Shown here in pieces: positions 1 through 5,782 of a stretch of DNA of 12,019 nt. Within the stretch, counting starts at the first letter, position 1. The number at the start of each line of letters is the position of its first letter. The notes under the pieces are model-generated. The model saw nothing but the letters and a program-made list of their open reading frames with translations, had not been told where the DNA came from and ran no database searches. The DNA is taken from contig CAJQOB010000267.1 of assembly GCA_905479845.1 (NCBI GenBank), forward strand, positions 1 through 12,019. The letters are read 5' to 3'. The position numbers were made by a program, and so were the translations under genes. This DNA comes from an uncultured Flavobacteriales bacterium (GTDB taxonomy: Bacteria > Bacteroidota > Bacteroidia > Flavobacteriales_D > Crocinitomicaceae).

Positions 1-579
1 CAATACATTTTTCAAGTGGTGGAAAATTTCCGTTCCCCATCGAAGTCCTTCAGAGAATGAATCCGCTCCGAAAGGCATCACCATGAATTCTTGAATGTCG
101 ATTTTGTTGTCAGCGTGTGAACCTCCATTTAGGATATTCATCATTGGAACCGGCATTGTTACCGCTCCAACTCCACCAACATATTTGAACAAGCTAAGTC
201 CCGTTTCGTCTGCCGCAGCTTTCGCACAAGCCAAAGAAACACCGAGTATGGCATTTGCCCCAAGGTTAGACTTGTTCTCAGTCCCGTCTAATTCAATTAG
301 CTTCGCATCAATCGCTTTTTGGTCACAAACATCGTAACCATTCAATTCTTTATCGATAAGTGAATTGATATTTCCAACAGCCTTCAATACTCCTTTTCCA
401 AGGTAATATTCCTCGTCTCCATCACGTAATTCAACAGCTTCGTGAATTCCAGTAGAAGCACCCGATGGTACTGCTGCTCGACCCATTGCTCCTGTAGTAG
501 TAATTACATCTACTTCAATTGTAGGATTTCCTCTAGAATCTAAAATTTGACGACCAATGATTTGTGCGATATAGCTCAT
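1..579 (-). CDS. eno: Enolase, N-terminal part (runs off the window)
   Basis: Enolase (2-phosphoglycerate dehydratase) interconverts 2-phosphoglycerate and phosphoenolpyruvate in cytosolic glycolysis. The ATG at 577-579 opens a frame beginning MSYIAQIIGRQILDSRGNPT, with the family's N-terminal GRQILDSRGNPT signature, the PSGASTG loop at about residues 38-44 and the NGGSHADN...IDIQEFM stretch that contributes active-site His and Glu residues. Exactly 193 of roughly 430 codons are present; the metal-binding and C-terminal barrel residues lie outside the window. The frame is uninterrupted. It starts 2 nt after the carA stop, so its ribosome-binding region lies inside carA and the two are probably cotranscribed. 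Identity is very sure from translated motifs. Confidence 0.97.
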   Translation of the reverse strand, partial: MSYIAQIIGRQILDSRGNPTIEVDVITTTGAMGRAAVPSGASTGIHEAVELRDGDEEYYLGKGVLKAVGNINSLIDKELNGYDVCDQKAIDAKLIELDGTENKSNLGANAILGVSLACAKAAADETGLSLFKYVGGVGAVTMPVPMMNILNGGSHADNKIDIQEFMVMPFGADSFSEGLRWGTEIFHHLKNVL

Positions 580-581
580 GC

Positions 582-1409
582 TTAGTTATTTTTCATATTA
601 TCGATAAACTGATCAAACAGGTAACGTGAATCGTGTGGACCTGCAGATGCTTCTGGGTGATATTGTACAGAAAAAACTGGTTTGTTAACCAACTCTATTC
701 CCGCGACAGTGTTATCGTTCAAATGAACATGTGTCATTTCGATAGCGCTGTTTGAATCTATGCTAGACTTTGCAATCACGAATCCGTGGTTTTGCGAAGT
801 AATTTCACCTTTTCCTGTTTTCAGGTTTTTAATTGGGTGATTAATCCCTCGGTGACCGTTGAACATTTTCTCTGTTTCTAATCCTTGGCTTAATCCTAAG
901 ATTTGGTGCCCAAGACAAATTCCGAAAACAGGTTTACCTTGCTCTACAATTTGAGAAACCAACTCAATTGAGTTTGGCATCGCCGACGGGTCTCCAGGTC
1001 CATTTGACAGCATGTATCCATCAGGGCTGAAGCTGTTCAAATCTTCAATCGTTGAATTCAAAGGGAATACTTTCACATGGCATCCGCGGTCAACTAGACA
1101 GCGAACGATGTTCTTCTTTACTCCGAAATCAATTAAAGAAACTTTGTATTGAGCATTCTCAGGTTTCATTTCATATGCTTCTGCAGTCGCAACTTTCGAA
1201 GAAAGCTCTAGTCCAGCCATTGAAGGAACGTTCGCTAATTTTGCTTTTAGCTCATCGATATCCAACACATCAGAAGAAATAATAGCGTTCATTGCTCCTT
1301 TACTACGAATGTGACGAACGAGTGCTCGTGTGTCAACATCCGCAATCCCAACTTTAGAATCGTCGATCATGTAATCTTGAAGCGATTTCAATCCTGATGG
1401 TCGTGAATA
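582..1409 (-). CDS. carA: Carbamoyl-phosphate synthase small subunit, C-terminal segment after a frameshift
   Basis: This is the glutaminase part of carbamoyl-phosphate synthase, which hydrolyses glutamine and passes ammonia to CarB for pyrimidine and arginine synthesis. The class I amidotransferase triad is intact: nucleophile Cys in VFGICLGHQIL and His/Glu in SVQYHPEAS (residues 255, 341 and 343 of the rebuilt protein). The in-frame region reaches up to 1409 and reads YSRPSGLKSLQDYM, which continues the CarA fold where the upstream segment derails. A TGA at 1410-1412 closes this frame just upstream. The only start-like codon is a TTG at 1389-1391, so as drawn this fragment would lack the N-terminal domain. 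Adding one base near 1409-1411 gives a normal 365-residue CarA. I read it as one gene with the segment at 1388-1678. Confidence 0.9.
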   Translation of the reverse strand, partial: YSRPSGLKSLQDYMIDDSKVGIADVDTRALVRHIRSKGAMNAIISSDVLDIDELKAKLANVPSMAGLELSSKVATAEAYEMKPENAQYKVSLIDFGVKKNIVRCLVDRGCHVKVFPLNSTIEDLNSFSPDGYMLSNGPGDPSAMPNSIELVSQIVEQGKPVFGICLGHQILGLSQGLETEKMFNGHRGINHPIKNLKTGKGEITSQNHGFVIAKSSIDSNSAIEMTHVHLNDNTVAGIELVNKPVFSVQYHPEASAGPHDSRYLFDQFIDNMKNN

Positions 1410-1678
1410 TCATCTGAAAACTTTTTGATCACCATTCCGGCAACTTTGATTCCGTCTGATTCAACTTCATTTTCGTGAACACCGTAGTTTCCGATGTGAG
1501 GTGAAGTCATTACAAGGATTTGTCCAAAATACGAAGGGTCCGTAAAAACCTCTTGATATCCCGTCATGCCAGTGTTAAAAGCAATTTCTCCTGTTGTTGT
1601 TCCGATTTTTCCGATAGCTACTCCGTTAAAAACTGTTCCATCTTCTAATAAAAGTACCGCTGGTTGCTGCTCCGTCAT
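1388..1678 (-). CDS. carA: Carbamoyl-phosphate synthase small subunit, N-terminal segment, frameshifted
   Basis: This is the start of CarA. The ATG at 1676-1678 opens AVLLLEDGTVFNGVAIG, then GEIAFNTGMTGYQEVFTDPSYFGQI and HIGNYGVHENEVES, all typical of the CarA N-terminal domain that contacts the large subunit. Homology holds for about 90 codons, to VIKKFSDD near 1409; the frame then reads six residues of unrelated sequence (IHDHQD) and stops with TGA at 1388-1390. The proper continuation is one frame over. No slippery heptamer is visible at the junction, so programmed frameshifting is unlikely; a true loss-of-function mutation or a one-base sequence error are the alternatives. A near-consensus promoter lies just upstream. 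Since all catalytic motifs downstream are intact, decay looks recent or artefactual. Confidence 0.9.
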   Translation of the reverse strand: MTEQQPAVLLLEDGTVFNGVAIGKIGTTTGEIAFNTGMTGYQEVFTDPSYFGQILVMTSPHIGNYGVHENEVESDGIKVAGMVIKKFSDDIHDHQD

Positions 1679-1694
1679 TACCTGAAATTTTCTG

Positions 1695-1724
1695 CAAATT
1701 TAGGTGTTTAGATTTGAATTACAA
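1695..1724 (-). promoter_or_regulatory. Bacteroidota-type promoter for carA (and eno)
   Basis: On the minus strand a TAAATTTG -7 element (1695-1702) fits the Bacteroidota consensus TAnnTTTG exactly, and a TTG -33 element (1722-1724) lies 19 nt upstream, the preferred spacing for the primary sigma factor of this phylum. It would start transcription about 10 nt before the carA ATG, giving a very short leader. It separates carA-eno from the ribosomal cluster. No clear Shine-Dalgarno sequence is present. Confidence 0.75.
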
Positions 1725-1866
1725 GACCGTTTTAGCAGGAAGATATTAACATTTAAATTCGCCGTACTCTCAGAGACATAAACTTTGTCGCTTTAAACAT
1801 AATTTATTTGAGTTTCAAGTAGGTCTGAGTTAGTTAATTGGCTCGTATCCAAGGAAGTATTCTCAG

Positions 1867-1902
1867 AAATAAAAAATGCCACTGATCGATTCAGCGGCAT
1901 TT
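1867..1902 (-). terminator. Intrinsic terminator after the cysteine-rich protein gene
   Basis: In minus-strand orientation the stem ATGCCGCTGA pairs with TCAGTGGCAT (1876-1900, one G-U pair), extendable by two A-U pairs, and is followed by six T and then ATTTC. The G-U pair becomes an A/C mismatch on the plus strand, so the hairpin is better formed in the minus-strand transcript. It lies about 20 nt past the stop codon of the gene at 1922-2299. Confidence 0.85.
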
Positions 1903-1921
1903 CAAATTTTAATGTATTCTA

Positions 1922-2299
1922 CTAATGGCAGTTCTTTGGCTGTACGATTCCGTCAATGGCAATGATTGAACCAGAATTAACCTGGCAACAGATCACGCCA
2001 TAGAAACGAACACAACAGCACTCGTTGGCAAGTTGTTGAGCTTGCGCACGTGCGGCTGCCAATGCTCCACCGCAAGGTCTTTCACCATTACATGGGTTGT
2101 TGCTTACTGCGACAACATCCGTATCGAGTAATTCGACAGTTGTAATAGATTGGATAGCGTCCTCTCCATACTCTGCCTTCAGTTCAGCAACGGTCATCAA
2201 AGTGTAGCCATCCTCTTCTCCGGGGTTGTTGTTAGCAAAAGTTACAGATGATACCGCGATCACCATGAACAACATCATTAAGACATTCAATTTTTTCAT
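1922..2299 (-). CDS. Unrecognised secreted protein with eight cysteines
   Basis: I do not recognise a family for this 125-residue protein. It starts MKKLNVLMMLFMVIAVSSVTFA, a clear Sec signal peptide with likely cleavage after residue 22, so the product should be exported. An acidic middle (about residues 27-62) is followed by a cysteine-rich half: Cys at 70, 76, 94, 95, 96, 104, 105 and 124, including CCC and CC clusters around an Ala/Gln-rich helical stretch (residues 79-93). Eight cysteines could make four disulfides or bind metal; that is inference. No lipobox is seen. The gene sits alone between the terminator of the ribosomal cluster and its own terminator, interrupting the rplQ-carA neighbourhood. 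A modified-peptide precursor is possible but no modifying enzyme is nearby. Coding status is supported by the signal peptide and clean flanking signals. Confidence 0.8.
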   Translation of the reverse strand: MKKLNVLMMLFMVIAVSSVTFANNNPGEEDGYTLMTVAELKAEYGEDAIQSITTVELLDTDVVAVSNNPCNGERPCGGALAAARAQAQQLANECCCVRFYGVICCQVNSGSIIAIDGIVQPKNCH

Positions 2300-2340
2300 A
2301 ATAGTAGTTATGTTTTAATTAAGTAATTACCTCAATATAA

Positions 2341-2366
2341 GAAAGATATACCTAAAAAAAACAAAA
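2341..2366 (-). promoter_or_regulatory. Weak candidate promoter for the cysteine-rich protein gene
   Basis: On the minus strand TATCTTTC (2341-2348) differs from the TAnnTTTG -7 consensus only at the last base and lies about 40 nt before the ATG at 2299. The nearest TTG-like upstream elements give spacings of 13 nt (2362-2366) or 25 nt, neither ideal. A promoter is expected here because the gene lies after a strong terminator, but this assignment is tentative. Confidence 0.25.
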
Positions 2367-2374
2367 CCTAAAGC

Positions 2375-2407
2375 AAAAAAAGGGGCTCACTTTCGTGCCC
2401 CCCTTTT
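2375..2407 (-). terminator. Strong intrinsic terminator closing the ribosomal-protein cluster
   Basis: In the transcript, AAAAGGGG pairs with CCCCTTTT, with a 2x2 internal mismatch and then CAC/GTG closing a GAAA tetraloop, a stable GNRA loop. Seven T follow the stem on the minus strand. It begins about 20 nt after the rplQ stop. The A-tract on the other side means it could also act on plus-strand transcripts, though no plus-strand gene is present. Confidence 0.9.
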
Positions 2408-2428
2408 GTAAATCGTTTTAGCTATTGA

Positions 2429-3244
2429 TTAACCTTCAGCTGGTTTTCCACCATCTAGTTCATCTTGCCAAGCTTTCAACTCATCCCACTTACCATCAGC
2501 AGCCATTTGAGCTTGCTTTGGCCAAGTATCAGGAACGTGCTTACCACGAACATCTTTGATGATATCAGCGATCTTCTCAACATCTGTTCCAGCTAAGTCA
2601 GCGTAAGTTGCAACTCCAGCAGCAGCTAAAGTTTCAGCAATTTTAGGTCCGATTCCCTCAATTTTCGTAAGGTTATCAGCTTTTGCTGGTGCTTCTTCCG
2701 CAACAGTTTCTTCGATAACTTCTGCCTCTTCAACTACTGGAGATTCAGCCGCCATTTCAGTGTTTTCTGTTTCGTCAGTTGCAGTTTCAACAGTTTCAGT
2801 TGTTGCTTCAGTTGAAGCACCTCCACCAGATCCACCACGACGTGAACGACGTGTAGTTTTCTTCGCTTTTTCGTTTGTGTAAACGTCATTGAAATCTACC
2901 AATTCGATCATACACATTTCAGCGTTATCTCCTAAACGGTAACCTGTACGGATGATACGAGTGTATCCACCTGGACGGTCAGCAATTTTTGGAGCTACTT
3001 CTCTGAAAAGTTCAGTTACCATATCCTTGTTTTGCAAGTATCTGAAAACCAAACGACGTGAGTGTGTTGTATCCTCTTTTGAACGAGTCAAAATTGGTTC
3101 AACATAAACGCGAAGTGCTTTAGCTTTAGCGATTGTTGTGTTGATGCGCTTGTGTTCAATTAATGAACAAGCCATGTTCGAAAGCATTGCTTTTCTGTGA
3201 GCAGTCTTTCTACTTAAGTGATTGAATTTTTTTCCGTGTCTCAT
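2429..3244 (-). CDS. rplQ: Ribosomal protein bL17 with a long C-terminal extension
   Basis: bL17 is a 50S assembly and structural protein near the peptide exit side. Residues 1 to about 125 are a normal L17: MRHGKKFNHLSRKTAHRKAML, the RINTTIAKAKALR segment, GGYTRIIRTGYRLGDNAEMC and a closing IELVDF. The usual protein ends near here, but this one is 271 residues. A basic RRSRRGGSGGG linker is followed by about 45 Thr/Glu/Ala-rich acidic residues, then a compact helix-hairpin-helix-like module (about 190-266) with LTKIEGIGPKIAETLAAAGV and a Trp-rich end, TWPKQAQMAADGKWDELKAW. The module resembles HhH nucleic-acid-binding repeats; its role on a ribosomal protein is unknown. It is last in the cluster, 99 nt after rpoA and just before the terminator. 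The start ATG is the universal one. Confidence 0.97.
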   Translation of the reverse strand: MRHGKKFNHLSRKTAHRKAMLSNMACSLIEHKRINTTIAKAKALRVYVEPILTRSKEDTTHSRRLVFRYLQNKDMVTELFREVAPKIADRPGGYTRIIRTGYRLGDNAEMCMIELVDFNDVYTNEKAKKTTRRSRRGGSGGGASTEATTETVETATDETENTEMAAESPVVEEAEVIEETVAEEAPAKADNLTKIEGIGPKIAETLAAAGVATYADLAGTDVEKIADIIKDVRGKHVPDTWPKQAQMAADGKWDELKAWQDELDGGKPAEG

Positions 3245-3288
3245 AACTTTAATTTCGTAAGTATCGGTTAACTGAATCTTGTGTTTTT

Positions 3289-3344
3289 GTATCGCTACAG
3301 TTCAGCCACCTATTACGCCATTTTTAATTGTTTAATTGCGATAC
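3289..3344 (-). other. Long-range dyad in the rpoA-rplQ spacer
   Basis: GTATCGC (3289-3295) and GCGATAC (3338-3344) form a perfect 7-bp stem with a 42-nt loop in the rpoA-rplQ spacer, the far arm touching the rpoA stop codon. A competing stem, CTGAA/TTCAG (3272-3276 with 3301-3305), partly lies in the loop. Function unknown; the wide loop makes this the weakest of the spacer structures. Confidence 0.3.
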
Positions 3345-4336
3345 TAATCTTTGTCTAATTTGTATTTAGAAACGTTCATTCCGAAAGAAAGTCCTTTGTT
3401 ATCCACTAGGTCTTCCAACTCAGTAAGAGATTTCTTACCGAAGTTACGGAACTTCAAGAGGTCGTTCTTGTTGTAAGAAACTAGATCTCCAAGAGTTTCT
3501 ACGTCTGCTGCTTTCAAGCAATTCAATGCACGAACTGAAAGATCCATGTCTACCAACTTCGTTTTCAAAAGTTGACGCATGTGCAACGAAGTTTCATCGA
3601 ATTCTTCAGTTTCTGCTTTCACTTCGCTATCCAATGTGATACGCTCATCAGAGAATAACATGAAGTGGTGAATTAAGATTTTTGCAGCTTCTTTCAATGC
3701 TTCTTTCGGATGAATTGAACCGTCTGTTGTGATGTCAAAAATCAACTTTTCGTAGTCAGTTTTTTGCTCAACACGGAAGTTCTCAACTTCGTACTTTACA
3801 TTTTTGATTGGCGTGAAGATTGAATCGATTGCAATAGTACCAAAAGCGGCGTTGCTATCTTTATTCTCTTCAGCTGGAAGGTATCCACGACCTTTGATAA
3901 TCGTCAATTCCATTTCCAATTTTACAGAAGGCTCCATGTTCGCAAGTACCATATCTGGGTTCAACACCTGGAATGCAGATGTAAATTTCCCGATATCTCC
4001 TGCTGTCAAAGTTTCCTGACCAGAAACAGAAACGATTACCGTTTCAGTGTCTGTTCCCTCGATTTGTTGTTTGAAACGAACTTGTTTCAAATTCAAAACC
4101 AATTCTGTAACGTCTTCTACAACACCTTTAATTGTTGAGAACTCGTGATCTACACCTTCAATACGAATTGAAGCGATCGCAAATCCTTCCAAAGAGGAAA
4201 GAAGAATACGACGTAGCGAGTTACCAACTGTGATACCATAACCTGGCTCCAATGGGCGGAATTCAAATTGTCCTTGATGCTCATCGGACTGGATCATGAT
4301 CACTTTGTCCGGCTTTTGGAAGTCTAATATTGCCAT
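3344..4336 (-). CDS. rpoA: RNA polymerase alpha subunit
   Basis: The alpha subunit dimerises to seed RNA polymerase assembly and contacts promoter DNA and activators through its C-terminal domain. At 330 residues it is standard length. The N-terminal assembly domain (about 1-235) contains GITVGNSLRRILLSSLEGFAI. A short linker leads to the C-terminal domain (about 250-320) with LSVRALNCLKAADVETLGDLV and LLKFRNFGKKSLTELEDLV. The DNA-contacting residues equivalent to E. coli R265, N268, C269, G296 and K298 are retained here as R269, N272, C273, G300 and K302, so minor-groove UP-element binding is expected. It lies between rpsD and rplQ as in most bacterial alpha operons, but with unusually wide spacers on both sides (106 and 99 nt). 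Nothing is truncated. Confidence 0.98.
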   Translation of the reverse strand: MAILDFQKPDKVIMIQSDEHQGQFEFRPLEPGYGITVGNSLRRILLSSLEGFAIASIRIEGVDHEFSTIKGVVEDVTELVLNLKQVRFKQQIEGTDTETVIVSVSGQETLTAGDIGKFTSAFQVLNPDMVLANMEPSVKLEMELTIIKGRGYLPAEENKDSNAAFGTIAIDSIFTPIKNVKYEVENFRVEQKTDYEKLIFDITTDGSIHPKEALKEAAKILIHHFMLFSDERITLDSEVKAETEEFDETSLHMRQLLKTKLVDMDLSVRALNCLKAADVETLGDLVSYNKNDLLKFRNFGKKSLTELEDLVDNKGLSFGMNVSKYKLDKD

Positions 4337-4370
4337 TTTTTTCTTCGTTTTAATTGTTATCCGATTGCGC

Positions 4371-4402
4371 GGTCTGTAAGTGTGAAGAAGTACGAACAGA
4401 CC
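4371..4402 (-). other. Hairpin in the rpsD-rpoA spacer
   Basis: In the transcript GGTCTGT pairs with ACAGACC (4396-4402 with 4371-4377), a perfect 7-bp stem with an 18-nt loop, in the middle of the 106-nt rpsD-rpoA spacer. It has no T-run after it, so it is not an intrinsic terminator. It could be a processing or translational control site that uncouples rpoA from rpsD; that is inference. Confidence 0.4.
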
Positions 4403-4442
4403 CTTTGGCCGAATCCCAATGGGTTTATATTAATTGTATTTA

Positions 4443-5048
4443 TTACTTAGAGTACAATTCGACGATCAACTGCTCCTTGATGTTTTCAGGGATCATTTCA
4501 CGTGTAGGAGTACCAACTACTTTTCCTTCTAGTTGTCCTGGATTCCATTCCAACCAATCGAAAGTTTTTGAGCTAGTTGCCAATGAATCAGAAATCGCTT
4601 CTAATGATTTAGATTTTTCACGAACTCCAACAGTCTCACCATTTTTCAATGAGTAAGAAGGAATGTTTACTACGCTTCCGTTTACTGTGATGTGTTTGTG
4701 CGATACTAATTGACGAGCTGCTCTACGTGTTGGTGCAATTCCAAGACGGAAAACTGTGTTATCCAAACGCGCTTCACACAATTGAAGTAAGTTTTCACCT
4801 GTAATACCTTTCATACGAGATGCTTTTTCGAACAAGTTCGAGAATTGCTTCTCAAGGATTCTGTAAGTGTACTTTGCTTTTTGCTTTTCAGCCAATTGTA
4901 CAGCGTACTCAGATTGTTTTCCTCTACGTTTGTTTGGACCGTGTTGTCCTGGACCGTATTGTCTTCTATCCAACGACTTGTCTGGGCCAAAGATTGGATC
5001 TTTGAAACGACGTGCGATTTTTGATGTTGGGCCTGTATATCTTGCCAT
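4443..5048 (-). CDS. rpsD: Ribosomal protein uS4, zinc-free type
   Basis: uS4 is a primary 16S rRNA binder that nucleates 30S assembly and in several bacteria represses its own operon. The 201-residue frame starts MARYTGPTSKIARRF and contains SLDRRQYGPGQHG and the S4 RNA-binding domain (about 93-145) with RLDNTVFRLGIAPTRRAARQLV and HKHITVNG. No cysteine occurs in the first 90 residues, so the Cys4 zinc site of some S4 proteins is absent; a C- type S4 is usual in many bacteria. It follows rpsK after a 163-nt spacer holding a 9-bp hairpin. Since S4 is the classical regulator of alpha operons, that spacer is a plausible place for autoregulation, but no known S4 binding motif can be recognised. 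Confidence 0.98.
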   Translation of the reverse strand: MARYTGPTSKIARRFKDPIFGPDKSLDRRQYGPGQHGPNKRRGKQSEYAVQLAEKQKAKYTYRILEKQFSNLFEKASRMKGITGENLLQLCEARLDNTVFRLGIAPTRRAARQLVSHKHITVNGSVVNIPSYSLKNGETVGVREKSKSLEAISDSLATSSKTFDWLEWNPGQLEGKVVGTPTREMIPENIKEQLIVELYSK

Positions 5049-5157
5049 TTTACTTTTATTTAAGGGAGATCATGAATTAAGGCTTTATCCTCCGACGATC
5101 TTTGATCCCTATGTTATTAATTACTGATTGAAATATTGAATGATTTAGATATGAAAA

Positions 5158-5187
5158 AATTGAAAGATGTATTTCAACCTTTCAATT
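5158..5187 (-). other. Terminator-like hairpin in the rpsK-rpsD spacer
   Basis: On the minus strand AATTGAAAG pairs perfectly with CTTTCAATT (9 bp, 12-nt loop), and the right arm runs into six T. Only two pairs are G-C, so it would be a weak terminator or attenuator inside the operon, after rpsK and before rpsD. Complete termination is implausible because rpsD and rpoA lie downstream with no clear promoter of their own. Confidence 0.45.
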
Positions 5188-5211
5188 CTTAAATCTTATA
5201 ATTCAATTTTA

Positions 5212-5598
5212 TTATACTCTTCTACGCTTCGGTGGGCGACATCCGTTGTGTGGAAGTGGAGTAACATCGATGATCTCTGTTACTTCGATTCCTGAGTTGT
5301 GCAAAGAACGAATTGCAGATTCACGACCTGATCCAGGTCCTTTAACGAATACTTTTACTTTGCGAAGTCCGAAATCGTGAGCTTCTTTAGCAGCATCTTC
5401 AGCAGCAACTTGTCCTGCGTAAGGCGTGTTCTTCTTAGAACCTTTGAAACCCATCTTTCCAGATGAAGACCAAGAGATAACTTGACCTGAGCTATTCGTC
5501 AATGATACGATTACATTGTTGAAAGTCGCTTGAATGTGCGCTTGACCAACTGCATCAACTTTGACGTTTTTTTTCTTCTTTTGATTTGACTTTGCCAT
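5212..5598 (-). CDS. rpsK: Ribosomal protein uS11
   Basis: uS11 sits on the 30S platform beside S6/S18 and helps form the mRNA exit path. The 128-residue product has a lysine-rich N terminus (KKKKN), then AHIQATFNNVIVSLTN, the S11 signature LRKVKVFVKGPGSGRESAIRSL (about 78-99), and the conserved C-terminal PLPHNGCRPPKRRRV. Length and start (ATG at 5596-5598) are normal. It lies between rpsM and rpsD as in standard alpha operons, but 177 nt after rpsM, behind the structured spacer described separately. No Shine-Dalgarno sequence is evident in the AT-rich 20 nt before the start. Confidence 0.98.
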   Translation of the reverse strand: MAKSNQKKKKNVKVDAVGQAHIQATFNNVIVSLTNSSGQVISWSSSGKMGFKGSKKNTPYAGQVAAEDAAKEAHDFGLRKVKVFVKGPGSGRESAIRSLHNSGIEVTEIIDVTPLPHNGCRPPKRRRV

Positions 5599-5637
5599 TT
5601 TATTTAGCTTTTAAATGTTTGTTGCTTTCATTAGAAT

Positions 5638-5782
5638 AGGAGTTGAACTCCTGCTCTGCCTTTTCTGATCGAGGGGGCAATTAGTGCTGTCAACCTGTTA
5701 AGGATAAAAGCTCTTTGACTTTGCCAAAGATGCTTAACAGCGGACTGCCTGTCCGCGGGATCAGAAGCAGCAGTGCTACTTC
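5638..5782 (-). promoter_or_regulatory. Candidate structured RNA element in the rpsM-rpsK spacer
   Basis: In the transcript TTCTGATC (5759-5766) pairs perfectly with GATCAGAA (5663-5670), enclosing GCGGAC/GTCCGC (5740-5756, 5-nt loop AGGCA) and CTTAACAG/CTGTTAAG (5733-5740 with 5695-5702), which abut and share one base. Together this is a closed multi-helix junction. A hairpin, GAAGTAGC-ACT-GCTGCTTC (5764-5782), spans the rpsM stop and shares bases with the outer stem, so the two compete. A further hairpin, AGGAGT-TCA-ACTCCT (5638-5652), lies downstream. No T-run follows. It is a candidate ribosomal-protein-responsive leader for rpsK and downstream genes; ligand unknown. Confidence 0.5.

Noticed and set aside
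1400..1420. Programmed -1 ribosomal frameshift rescuing carA.
   Set aside because: A -1 shift at GAT GAT would give the correct protein, but there is no slippery heptamer, and carA is not known to be recoded. Error or mutation is simpler.
1730..1866. Remaining non-coding stretch between the carA promoter and the terminator of the cysteine-rich gene.
   Set aside because: Checked both strands for a small gene, promoter or hairpin; only 4-bp dyads were found, nothing reportable.
5056..5073. Micro-ORF of five codons (MISLK) ending 7 nt before rpsD, and a similar six-codon one (MKATNI) before rpsK.
   Set aside because: Too short and without a ribosome-binding site; ATG followed by a nearby stop is expected by chance in AT-rich spacers.
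5636..5660. tRNA T-arm-like sequence GGAGTTCAACTCC on the minus strand.
   Set aside because: The stem-loop is 13-15 nt, not 17, and no acceptor, D or anticodon arms can be placed around it; it is only a short palindrome.
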